Source: Entomortierella parvispora (taxonomy: Eukaryota; Mortierellomycota; Mortierellomycetes; Mortierellales; Mortierellaceae). Taken from it: 64,000 nucleotides of DNA. The translations under genes were made by a program, and so were the position numbers. The stretch is from contig OY752146.1 of assembly GCA_963573315.1 (NCBI GenBank), forward strand, positions 1,240,001-1,304,000. The letters are read 5' to 3'. Numbering within the stretch: the first letter of the stretch is position 1; each line of letters begins with the position of its first letter. The notes beneath the pieces were generated by a model, which saw only the letters and a list, made by a program, of their open reading frames with translations, was not told the origin of the DNA and made no database searches. Below are positions 1 through 12,377 of this stretch, one piece after another.

Positions 1-1
1 T

Positions 2-2113
2 GTCGGTGGCACTGGCAAAGACAACTGTTCCAAGCAGGCCACGAATATCAGTGGACAGATCGATATTCATAACAGGTCGAAACGTCAGTCCATCATGTCC
101 TTTGCAGGCTCAAGAAGGTCCTCGAGACGGCCATCTGCAGTCACGGTTACTCCGGCCAGTAAGGGCCAAAACCCAATCTCATCTCAAGGAACATTGCTCC
201 AGTCTGTGCCAACAACTCTTGCCGTCTATACCCCATCAAGCAGTGATGAGAAGAAGCAAGGGAAAACACCTTCGGCGGTAGTCCTCCGAATAGCAGAACG
301 GCACGCTTCTGGTCAAGCCGTATGCCCTACACCTGCTACTCCTTGCTTCTCGCATGCGCGGTCCAGAGGGTTATTCGATACGCCGGGAGAGGAATCGATC
401 CCTTCAAGCGCCCGTTTGGCACAGCCTCGGCGATCTGTTCTTCAACAACGACTCTACCAAAATCCACAGTTGAATTCGTCGCCTCAACTTCCATCAGTGA
501 AAGAGTCTTTGTCACTGTCGTCAATTTCACTGCCCACACCTGTCCTTGCGTCCCCTTCATACTCACACCTGGACCTTCGCCTGGGGCGATGCGATGAGGA
601 GTCGCGCTCTCAGGTTCCAAATGAACATGCGCCTAAGTCGGAGAAGTCTAACATGGTCCCTAGATCAAGCATAGCTGATATTGATGAGAGACGGGAATAC
701 AGCAGCACCATGACCACTACCCCGTTGACTTCGGAAACATCTGGAGGCGCAACAAGATGCGAAAAGGAAATGATCCCTTTCTTTGAGCCATTCCATGTAA
801 ATGGACGGCGCGGATCCGGCTATGTGAGCTTTCATTTTGACCTTAGCCATCTCGAGGAATGCGATAGAGAGCAGGCCCACTTCGGAGCAGAACTGGGATC
901 CAAGACCTCTGCCACATCTTTCAAAAAACCTACAAGACCCAACCCAACAGCAATGGCAGACAAAACAACACCTCCCGTCCCTTTGTTTTATAGAGTCTTT
1001 CAAAGACCCTCTTTTCTGTCCTCCATGCCTACACTGACCATGTCATCGTTGTCGCCGCATTCCATCGAGGTGCCTTCTTTCAACTCGGACATGGACTCAT
1101 CGCTGACAGCAAGTCCAATCAATCTTCCTACCGGCGCTCTTCGACCTCCGCCTTTACAGCCTCGGCCAAAAGTCCCTCCCTTGAAATTCTCGCTGAAGAT
1201 GCCACAATTATTGCCGAAACCATTACTGTCGCCCGAATTCCTATCATCGATTCAGACATCTCTGAAAGGTCAATCTCAAGACTTCTTTTATGGACAGACA
1301 TCTTCATCTTGCTCTGTAATTCCTGAAAGCAGAGATATTGAAATAGATTTCGGCCCAGAGCGAGTAATTAACGGCAACAAGGTATCGTCTTCTGTAGACA
1401 CTTCATCCGCCACAGCTTTTGCAGTTCTTCCCCGGAAACACGACATTGGATCTGCGGATATTATTTCAAGCTCTCCGTCTTCTATCGCGAGTGCGGTCGA
1501 TTCTATCACTCGCCTGAACTTGATTGGGGTGAGTGATAAATGTCGTCCTAGAATTCCTTTGAGTCGCCACAATCGAGGTTCCCCACCACCTCCGCCGCTT
1601 CGTCGCTTTGTGCAAAGAGTGAGGTCAGCTGTGGAAGGGAGCGAAGAAGAAAGCGAAGGAGATGACGGAGATGATGGAGATAACAGAGATGACACCGATG
1701 AAGCTAGCGACGAGGTCACAGATCCTTTTCGGACACTCCAAGAGCACTTGGATAATCAGCAGCAACAGCAGCAATCTCAAAATCTCGATTCTCGTCGTCA
1801 TCCATTAAGGTTGCAAGGCCAGCAAAACGACTTTACGGCTTCTCATCTGCAACAATTACAACAGGAACAACAAAAACAGCCTCTAACTCCTCTCCGATTC
1901 AAAGATCGCATTCTGCGTGGACGTCGTTCGCACAGGGACGATGGCGGAGCTAGCGCGAGTGAAAGAGGACTTTCCACAGTGTCTCTTCCGGAGATATTGA
2001 GTTCCATATCCAGTCCTTCACATTCTGGACAATCCCCGATGAGTGATTCTCAAGACCTGAGTGGGGATAGGAGGTCAAAGTGGGGTTGGGCCAGGATGTG
2101 GAAGAAATCTTAA
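2..2113 (+). CDS. hypothetical Ser/Pro-rich protein, 5' partial
   Basis: The frame is open from base 2, so coding may begin outside the window; the first ATG inside is at 95 and would give 672 aa. I do not recognise a domain. The protein is rich in Ser and Pro, looks disordered, and has an acidic run of Glu/Asp around residues 520-545, then a Gln tract and a second Gln/Leu-rich stretch. The last residues (KWGWARMWKKS) are basic and aromatic. No intron is needed inside the visible part. Ser-rich proteins with an acidic segment are common among fungal regulators, but nothing here proves such a role. Confidence rests on the unbroken 2.1 kb frame. Confidence 0.55.
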   Translation, partial: VGGTGKDNCSKQATNISGQIDIHNRSKRQSIMSFAGSRRSSRRPSAVTVTPASKGQNPISSQGTLLQSVPTTLAVYTPSSSDEKKQGKTPSAVVLRIAERHASGQAVCPTPATPCFSHARSRGLFDTPGEESIPSSARLAQPRRSVLQQRLYQNPQLNSSPQLPSVKESLSLSSISLPTPVLASPSYSHLDLRLGRCDEESRSQVPNEHAPKSEKSNMVPRSSIADIDERREYSSTMTTTPLTSETSGGATRCEKEMIPFFEPFHVNGRRGSGYVSFHFDLSHLEECDREQAHFGAELGSKTSATSFKKPTRPNPTAMADKTTPPVPLFYRVFQRPSFLSSMPTLTMSSLSPHSIEVPSFNSDMDSSLTASPINLPTGALRPPPLQPRPKVPPLKFSLKMPQLLPKPLLSPEFLSSIQTSLKGQSQDFFYGQTSSSCSVIPESRDIEIDFGPERVINGNKVSSSVDTSSATAFAVLPRKHDIGSADIISSSPSSIASAVDSITRLNLIGVSDKCRPRIPLSRHNRGSPPPPPLRRFVQRVRSAVEGSEEESEGDDGDDGDNRDDTDEASDEVTDPFRTLQEHLDNQQQQQQSQNLDSRRHPLRLQGQQNDFTASHLQQLQQEQQKQPLTPLRFKDRILRGRRSHRDDGGASASERGLSTVSLPEILSSISSPSHSGQSPMSDSQDLSGDRRSKWGWARMWKKS

Positions 2114-2849
2114 AAGAAAAAGAGAAAAAAAATGGGAAATGATAAATGATAGTAAAGAAACGAAATATCCGGTATAATAAATGAAGGACCGTCTAAAAGC
2201 TTCAAGACCCAATGCAAATGTTTACAACCCGCCATGCATCGCCCACTTTCGCCCTGGTTCACGACTGGATTCCTATCCCCCTTCTCTTCGCTCCTTGCCC
2301 AGTACACCAAAGCTGCAAGGGCCGTAAGGATTGCAAAATAGCCGTGCTCACTGGCCATGCGACTTGATCTAGTTTTGTGCCGACAGTAGGCTTTCACGCT
2401 AGCCACACGTCCAAAAAGGAAGAACAAGGGCTAAAGGGATCGCCGCTTCGCATTTCATCCCACCCCCAGCCTCCATTTGCTATCTTGGGTTAAGACATGG
2501 ATCTGCTCTTGGTCCCATGGTCGTTCTCCGGAATTCCTTACAGTGCATCGGCGGACGGCGCCTCCCGACACTTAAAATAGGTATGGCAACTCTCTGAGGC
2601 GCTAGAGCAAGAGAGGGAGACAGAGAGCTATCTGCGTGCTCGATGGACATGGTCGTGGTCCGTCGACGATATGAGACACGTGATTGATCAAACGCGAAGG
2701 TTGGCCTTTTGCCGCCCCAAAACCCTTGTTTCCTTTGTTTCTTCTCTCTCTTCAGCTCTCTCTTTCTCTTTCTCTTTCTCTTTCTTCCAGCCTTACCCAC
2801 ACATATAAACACACATATTTCCTTTCGTGCCTTCTCCTCTACAACTCTC
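2114..2849. other. intergenic region and promoter
   Basis: No convincing gene. The first half is AT-rich 3' flank. From about 2700 a strong CT-repeat pyrimidine tract (2740-2792) precedes the ATG at 2850, which is typical of fungal core promoters and 5' leaders. An ACACGTGA E-box-like site lies near 2678. Short frames on both strands here start with TTG or GTG and look like chance. Confidence 0.5.
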
Positions 2850-5455
2850 ATGTCTGACCGTTCCACCTCCCTCTGTTTGACCCTGAGTGCAACCAGCGCC
2901 GCATTGATTTCATCTCCAACGACCACCATCGCCCTAACGCAGCCCCTAATCGTCGGTTCGTGCAAATCATCTACACCATGGACGCCAAGTTGTTCAGAGG
3001 ACCTGTCGCCATCCAGCATATCAACCCACACTGACGGCTTTCGTTGCACAAGTGCTCGTACCACAGCAAGCACAACTGCAACTGCAACTGTGCCAACATC
3101 AACAGACTCATCAAGAAACACTACAACCAAAAGTCTTGCAATTCACTTTAAAGACGAGAGAAACGACTGCAAGGGAGCATCTTCCGAGCACACAACGACC
3201 TGGGCTTTGTCCGTGACATCGCCGGTGGCCCACCTATCAATCACGCCGCAGCTCTTTAAATGCACCTCTGCTACTTCTGCATTCTCGACTATTTCAGCTT
3301 CTTGTTCCCAGACAAAAGCCTTGTTCGACTCCAGCCTCTCAGGAACAGACAACTTGCTTCCACCTATGCCCTTTCTAGCATTAACATCTGAGGAAGTAAT
3401 GGTGCGTTTGTTATGTTCAGATGGGACTGCAGAAAGTGAACTTGGATCCCCCAGTGCAAAGATATCGACACTCTTTATGCTCGATGAAATGCGTGATCCT
3501 CCTACATTCACCTCGGTTGCTTCATCCGCCCTGGCTACATTCCCTCCTCCTTCACTGGTACCGCCATCTTCGGGTCCGTTGCATCCTGTTATTCCCTCCT
3601 ATTCGCCGACAGAATCTCTCTTCAATCTCGCTGACAGAAGCAGCCAGCTGGGCCAGATGCCTGCCAGAATGATCTCCAAAGCCAACTCCAAAGCAAAGTC
3701 TGAAGATAACGATGACGATGACGACAACAACCAGGACGACTCTCGTAGGACAGTTTCCGACGATGCGGTTATCGCTGCTATTCAACAATATTTAGGGGGC
3801 TTCTGGGAAGGCGACCAAGACGCCTCAAAACTGAAAAACACGTCTTTGGAAGGGAGTTCAGAGATCACAGTCTCCCACCCTCAGGAAGTAGCGGATATGC
3901 ATCCTGGAGAAAAGAATTCGGTTCTGGATGATCTGATTGAACCTCTCCAAAAGTCCTCTGCAGAAGCAACAACCCTGTCTACCATGACCATCAAACTGAA
4001 CTTGGGTACCATACCAGCTCCAGGAAAGCTTGACGGAGAGGCGGACATAAAGCACCCTGATATTGAAGAGGCATCCTCCACGAGACGACCACCCTGGCAC
4101 AAACCTACTCCAGATGAAGCCTCGTATAAGGAACGAGAAGGTGTACTGGCATCATTTACGGTAAAACAACAGGAAGAGTGCAACACAGCAACAACTCAGA
4201 CTGCATGTCCTTTTCCTCCTGGAAAGGCAAGACGATCGCCGCACTCAAGTCCGGATCAAAGATTGCAACACAAGCTTGAGCAACCCAACTTTGAAGGAGA
4301 GGATCTTGGCACTCAGGTCGCTCACAGTCAGATCCAAGAGTCCTCAGACCTACGAAACCCTTATGGGAGGACTTTGAAGTGCAATGCTACTTATCCTGAA
4401 GTAATAGCGGGGATAACACCCGAAGAGAGGAGTAAAGGCCCAAGCAATCCGGCACGATCTTCCAAGAAGACTTTAATAGGTACAAACACAAAAATTTGCT
4501 CGAGACTGAGTACGGTTCCAGCTCTAGGTAATACTTAAGAACCCCAGTCAAGCAGCCATGCAGGCATAAGCCTCCTCCTGATAGGCAACTTGTGTGGCAC
4601 CAGAAAGGACTGACCATCTGAATATAATATGACTACTTAGTTGAGCACGATCAAGTTCACGACATTGTTGTGTCCCGAATCGTCCGTCTTGGTTCGTCTA
4701 GGAGGGTAGTCAAATCACCGCGCTTAGGTCCGGATCGAAGATTGCGAAACTTGTCTGAACAGCTGGACATTAAGCGGGAGAGAGATAAAAAGCACCTTAG
4801 CTTTCAGGATGCCAGCAATTTAATCGATCGGCTGAGGAAAACAGCACGCGACAACGAGGCGCTCGCGAGAAAGAGGAATAGATACCGCAGTTCTGAGAAC
4901 AACAAATCGTCACATTCACGGAAGCCATCATCAAACAGCGCCTGGATTCAACCTAATGTCCGGGATATACTGAGCGGGCAAGCGAGTGGAGAAAAAACAC
5001 AGATCTCAATCCGCATACATAAGCGAGTCAATGAGGGAGGCTCTCAAATAAGCCAAAATGAAGAATATCTAAGAACCGGCAACAACGCGATCTCTATACG
5101 AGACCAAGTCGAAGGAGTTAATGTTCATCAGCCAAATCATAATGGAAAACATCCAAACCTCGGCAATAGCACAGTTCACGAACGAACACAGGGCGACACA
5201 GGAGCCTCTCAGGCGGACATGGAATTCCCGCTTCGAAAACACCACCAGGATTTTAATATCTCTTCAGATGCCAACAGGCACAAACATACGGGCAATCAAG
5301 CCAGCGCCAGGGTGCCAATCCCGAAGCCAGTACAAGTGGCATGCCTCGGTCAGAGCTTATACCCTTTGAGTTCGATTGGGAAACGCACACTGGATGATCT
5401 AACCCCTTCGGTTTCACACAAAAAGGCTCGCCACGCCTTCAGAGGTGGACTCTGA
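2850..5455 (+). CDS. hypothetical Ser/Thr-rich protein, two exons
   Basis: Exons 2850-4527 and 4641-5455 give 830 aa. The apparent upstream start at 2709 is a TTG inside the pyrimidine leader, so ATG 2850 is chosen. The 113-nt intron (GTAATA...TACTTAG, with a CTGAC branch-like site) bypasses a stop at 4536 and restores an 815-nt open frame that has no good ATG of its own, which supports one gene. I recognise no domain. The N-terminal part is Ser/Thr-rich with an Asp run (DDDDDNN) and the C-terminal part is basic and Asn/His-rich. A weakly repeated motif occurs on both sides of the intron (SPHSSPDQRLQ and SPRLGPDRRLR). Function unknown. Confidence 0.55.
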
Positions 5456-5737
5456 CTCCAAATCTACCTGTTCATGATGGTAACTAGCCTGTAGTTGCAA
5501 GTCTAGTCATTGGTCCCGAGTGCGTTGAGGTCGGACCATGAAAAGTCGGTGTATCTTTGGCTTTCAGAGCATGCATGCTTGGAATAAAATACGCTTATAT
5601 TTTGTCCGCAGGCAATTATCAAACCTATTCACTATTTGGAGGGTTCACGGGCGTCTCATCTTGGATGTTTAACTTTGTAATATCAATGAAATCGTTATCG
5701 TAAGAGCTATTTCGGCCGATGGAAATATGGTAACAGG

Positions 5738-8088
5738 TTAGCGAGCGATTGGGTGCCGTTCACGTTTTAAAATTAGTGACACTGAACGATACCTGTTTTC
5801 CTGTTCATATTCTTTTAAAAAATCGGGAACTTCTTGCCCACACTCTACCAACAGCCTTGTCAGGGCTTCCGCAATCTCCCAGTCTCTTGAAGGACTAAAG
5901 AAGGTAGTCGCTAATCCACGATTCCCAGCTCTCGCTGTCCGCCCGATCCTCTGGACATAGTCATCAATATCGTGACAGAGATCGTAATTAATGACATGCA
6001 TGACATCTTTGATATCAAGTCCTCGAGCAGCGACCGCAGTCGCAATCATAATGGGGCTCTTTCCCCGTCGAAAAGCTTCCAATGCCAACTCTCGCTCCCG
6101 CTGGGTTCGATCTCCATGTAAAGAAACACATGGAAAATTCTCGCTGTACAGAGTGTCATCCAGATAGTCCGCCTTGCGCTTGGTCGCCACAAACACCAAG
6201 GTCCTTGCAGGAGGACAACTAATCAGCGTCTGTTTCAAGATGTCCTCTTTGTCATGATCGTCGACTAAAATGACTCTTTGAACGATGTTTTCCGTCGTGC
6301 CACCAATTCTAGTAGAGTTCCATCAAAACAATAGCCGGTGCTGGGTGAGCGAAAATTACAGATCAAGTAAAAAAAAAAAAAAAAGAAAAAAGAAAGGGAA
6401 ATTTACCTTCCAATCCGCAGTCGACAGTACTCGTCTTTCATAAAATCTCTGGCCAAGATTTGAATATTGGTCGGGAACGTGGCACTGAACATCAAAGTCT
6501 GCAGTCCAGCTCCTGGTTCTGAACTAGTCCGTGTACCAATTCCTGCCCCCATGCCGTTGTTGTCGCTTTCATAATAAATTCGCTCGTCGTCGGGCCGAAC
6601 GTCATCCCGAACAAAATCTGAAGACAAGAGCAAACTTCGGATCATTGGCTCAAATCCCAAATCCAGAATTCGATCTGCCTCGTCTAGGACTAAGAAGCGG
6701 ACTTTGGCTAAGGTGACTGCACCTCTCTCCAGCGAGTCGAGAAGTCGTCCTGGTGTAGCCACGAGTACATCACACCCTCGAGCAAGTTGCTCCTTTTGGC
6801 CTCCAAGTTCGGCGCCGCCATAAATCACGACAGGTCTGACCCTGCTTTTGTAAGTGAACTGTAAAGAGTCAACAGGATTGATAGTAAAAAACGGGTTAGT
6901 TCCCAATGTACAGTTTCCCCAGGTGGTACTTTCTCAACTGGATCTGTCAAAGAGTAAGCTTACACGTCGAGCATCATCAAAGATTTGGATGGCCAACTCT
7001 CTTGTTGGAAGGACAATCAAGGCCAGAGGCGCAGCTTTGGATCTCCGAGCGCCCGGTTGTCGGTGAATAGGAGGGTCTTGGATGACCTTCACCAAAACTT
7101 TGGACAAAATTGGCAAAAGGTAGGCCGCAGTCTTGCCAGATCCTGTTTGGGCACAGGCCATCAGGTCATATCCATCCCTGATCAATGGGATTGCGTTCTT
7201 TTGAATGGGCGTTGGCTCCGAGTATTGCATTCTCGTCACATTGTCGACAATGGTAGGATGGAGTCCAATATTCTTGAACTTTTTTTTTGTTTGTTTCCAT
7301 GTCAAAATCGAACGAACGGAACAGTTAATAACTGGACATCTTACTCCTTCTCTATGGATATCACAGAGCAACAGGGTTCCTCCTCATTTGCTTACATCTG
7401 TGATCGGGGTATATGATTTGGGACCTCCTTTGAGTCGCACTTGTTCGGCTTCGCTACGTTTGTGCAAGTCATCTTGGGCCTGTACTCGCTGGTCGTCATC
7501 AAAGAGCTCCTTCTCCAACTTTTGGTCGGTTGGCGCGGATGCCTCTGTGTATTCCTGCTGCCACTCGTACACAGGCTTGTCGGAACCCCACGGCAGGTCT
7601 TCTAGTCCTGCGTCAGTGTGGGAATAATCACGGCGCACTCTGTCCATATCCCTGTATCCATCATTGGAGACTGCGCCACCACGGTATCCGTCATTTTCTT
7701 GGTATCCGTCGTTCCTGTAGTGTGCTTGATTGTCATGGTATCCATCGTGGTCGTGGTATCTGTGTTGACCCCTGTCGGCGGACTGGCCCCTTTCATTGTG
7801 GTGGTACATGTCTTCGTATTGACCACTGTCATTGTAATGATGCTGGTTGTTATCATGGTTCCTGTCGCTGTGCTGGCCAGTGTTGTCATGATGGCCTCTG
7901 TTATCATATTGGCTATCGTTGGATTGATTGTCGCGGTATTGATTATCGTTGTCCTGGTGTTTGTTGCTATCGTTGAGCTGGTTGCCGTCCATGGAGCCGT
8001 GGTCGAGGCCATCATGCAAACTGTCGTGCTGATGGTCATCGAGGGCGCCATGATCTAGCCCCTCGAAACGGTATACGCGTGATTCCAT
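5738..8088 (-). CDS. DEAD-box RNA helicase, Ded1/DDX3-like
   Basis: Four exons (8088-7396, 7278-6964, 6858-6407, 6308-5738) give 676 aa. The core has the Q motif (EPTPIQ), AQTGSGKT at about 274-281, PTRELA, TPGR, LDEAD at about 394-398, FSAT, ARGLD and QRIGRTAR, so an ATP-dependent RNA helicase with both RecA lobes intact. The wording around the Q motif ([10 protein letters not shown]) and the C-terminal VPDFL is closest to Ded1/DDX3/Vasa, which unwind mRNA leaders during translation initiation. Odd points: the first 190 residues are an Asp/His/Asn/Tyr-rich degenerate repeat rather than the usual RG-rich arm, the Ded1 linker wording is absent, and the protein ends soon after the helicase core without an RGG/SFG tail. 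It may be a diverged paralogue. Confidence 0.9.
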
Positions 8089-8285
8089 GGATGAATTGTC
8101 GCAGTTTGGAAGAAAGTGGAAAGGGGGATGGTGGAAGGAGTGATGAGCAAACGAAAAGAAGGACTCTTGAGAAACATATTCCCCCGAAAGACTGCCACTT
8201 TAGGCCTGTGCGCCACAAAAGCTCTCACACAAAAAGAAAAAATGGCGGCATTTTTTTGTATGGTACAAGATGGGTGATTTATTGT

Positions 8286-10054
8286 CTAAGTCTCTGTAGC
8301 GACCACTTCCGAGGATGTAGCCGTTGAATTTGACGCGGCTTCCGCCTTGGTCTTGGCTTTCAGCGCTTTGGCTGCTGCAGCCTCCTCGGATGCTGCTTTC
8401 CGTCTCAAATTCCGCCCATGGTTGACAGTCCACGGTCCAAGAGATTCGTTTGAATAAAAGTCCATTGGGTACACTTCTTGCCAAGGAACCGATTCAAAGA
8501 CGACCGATGCCTCATAGGGTGTCAATAGAGGTTTGGAGAAAGCATACCCCCAGTCGATCGATAGCCGCGGGCAAGCAATCTGGATAAACGCGTCCATGTC
8601 CTCAAACATGGCCAACTTTCCTGGAAAGATCTCGGATAACAAAATGATAGTGTAGTCGCACCCGCGTTCCTTGAGCTTGGCCTCCATATGCTCCAGAATC
8701 GAGGTGCTGCCCTGTCGACCCAAAGTGCCCAAGATCAAACCGAACCGCTTGGCCTTCTTCGCCGTTTCGATCGCATGCTTACGCAAGGAATGCATGTCCT
8801 CGTGATCGTATCGCTCCCTGGTAAACTTTTTGTCGTATGGGTCATACCGGAAGGCTGCGAGATTAGGGTTGTGGATCATAATGGACTCCAAATGAAATCT
8901 TCCATCTCCGACGAATATCAATGCATCCTCGTCCTTGGGCAACTGCGGTGAAGTACATCCCAAGATTTCGGCAGGAGAGAGTGGCTTTGCTTGAGGAATA
9001 TTCAAAATGTAATCCACTTCCAGTTCCCGGCGAGCAGCTTGAATCGACTGAACAAACTGAATAACGCCCACAAGGACCAGCTTGGAGCCTTTCTCAAAGT
9101 TCTTTCGAACAGTCGCAATAAAGTGTTGTACGTCGATTCCAATGTCCACAAAAACGTACAAGGTCTTGATCGTAGTAATATCCACTGGGACTAATTGAAT
9201 GAGATTTGAAAAAACTGGTTAACAGCCTACTCCATAGACAGTTGCAAAGAATATAGCCCTCTTTTGTTCCCATCTTTCACTCTCTTACCTAGACAACTAT
9301 GTCCATAATGAACCATGAAATCGCACCCAAGAGCAACGGCTGTAAAATCATCGATACAGCATGCGCCATAGGTGACATCGCCCATAACAAGAGTCTCGAC
9401 TCCACAAAACTTTTCCAGGATATCCGCAATGGTGCAAGCGAAGATCAACAAACCCTCGGGGAACTGAAGAGCGACTATAAACATCAAAAATGATCCGTCA
9501 GTCACCTGTCCGTTGAACTATAGCAAAGAAGAAAGACACTTGTGGGGGCGGGCTAACTTGTACCTTTCTTTGCATTTGCCTTCCGTACGCTCCAGACCGT
9601 TTTGTGAATTTCAAAACTATAGTTTGATGGCAATTGCTCGATTGCCAAGTTGAGCTTGGTATCATTCAAAATATCATCTGGGACCTGATTGGCAATCCTG
9701 GATCTAGTGGACGTCGACGACTTGGAAGCTGCACAATAAATTAGAAAAAACATCCGAGGGCTGAAGTCAGAGATATAGCCTTGACACAATTTTGTGAACC
9801 AGACAATGATACAGTATCATTGACCGTTATCGACTACTCTCCTCTTGCATTGCATTAACATTACCATCACGAATGGCAATAGCGGAATCCTCGATGGTAG
9901 TCGAGTCTAGTCCGTTTGCAGCCACCTGTTGCTTCCTGGCCTTGCCCACAAAGCGCTTCTTTGGTTTTCCGGAGGCGGTAAGTTCTGGTGTTGCAGGGGC
10001 TGCCTCTTGCAGTGGTAGTGGTGTACTGTCAACTGGCTGCTGGTCCTGGTCCAT
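8286..10054 (-). CDS. DPH1: diphthamide synthase subunit 1 (2-(3-amino-3-carboxypropyl)histidine synthase)
   Basis: Exons 10054-9865, 9728-9564, 9474-9289 and 9190-8286 give 481 aa; all junctions keep phase 1. DPH1 and DPH2 make the first step of diphthamide on eEF2, transferring the aminocarboxypropyl group of S-adenosylmethionine to a histidine with an Fe-S cluster. Family landmarks: [23 protein letters not shown] across an intron, [26 protein letters not shown] and PWTVNHGRN. Cys residues in [14 protein letters not shown] and IACPRL sit where the cluster ligands are expected. The ATG at 10054 is preferred over an upstream frame extension. The C-terminus is an Ala/Lys-rich tail. It is divergent from RIO2 with 304 bp between start codons; both act on the translation machinery. 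Confidence 0.95.
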
Positions 10055-10358
10055 GATTGTCGGTGAGTGTGTCTGTTCGGAGATGCGGGAATGGCCAATG
10101 CACATGCTCTCTTTCTTCTCTTCTCCCACGCGCAGTAACTGGAGATGCAGTCACAATTCTACATAAGCCACCCAACAACATTTTCTTTTTTCTTTTTTTT
10201 TTTTTGACAACGGATATTGAACTCTCCTCACTGTGCTCTGGAGCATTCATTCATTTCTTACCTACCCATTCACTGCATTCATCTCTTTGTTTGTTTCTGC
10301 GTATTTTCTCCCGACACAGACATCCTTCCCACACATCCCCTAGAAGCCACAACCCACC
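10055..10358. promoter_or_regulatory. shared promoter, DPH1 / RIO2
   Basis: The 304 bp between two divergent ATGs. It holds a T-rich run at about 10183-10204 and a C/T-rich leader before RIO2. No clear TATA box. Co-expression of the two genes is plausible but only inferred from the arrangement. Confidence 0.5.
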
Positions 10359-12154
<1,796 letters not shown>

Positions 12155-12377
12155 GAAACGAACTCTACGCAAGGAAAAGTTCTGGACCTTTACTTTCATC
12201 TCATTTGCCACAAAGGAATATATCATTTTTTTAGACCTAGCATGCATCTATCTCTCCCCCTGTATTAAACATAAATTATCGCCTACTGGAAGGAGTACCC
12301 TGTGACAAAAGAATGTTTATTTTGATGTAGATGACAACATGACCTGTCTCTAGAAGAAAACTCAGCTAGAAGAAAAC

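Noticed and set aside
2480-3130. 216-aa minus-strand frame
   Set aside because: Covers the promoter and first exon of the plus-strand gene; Lys/Arg run is the complement of the pyrimidine leader.
7618-8058. Hydrophobic 146-aa plus-strand frame
   Set aside because: Shadow of the Asp/His-rich first exon of the DEAD-box helicase on the minus strand.
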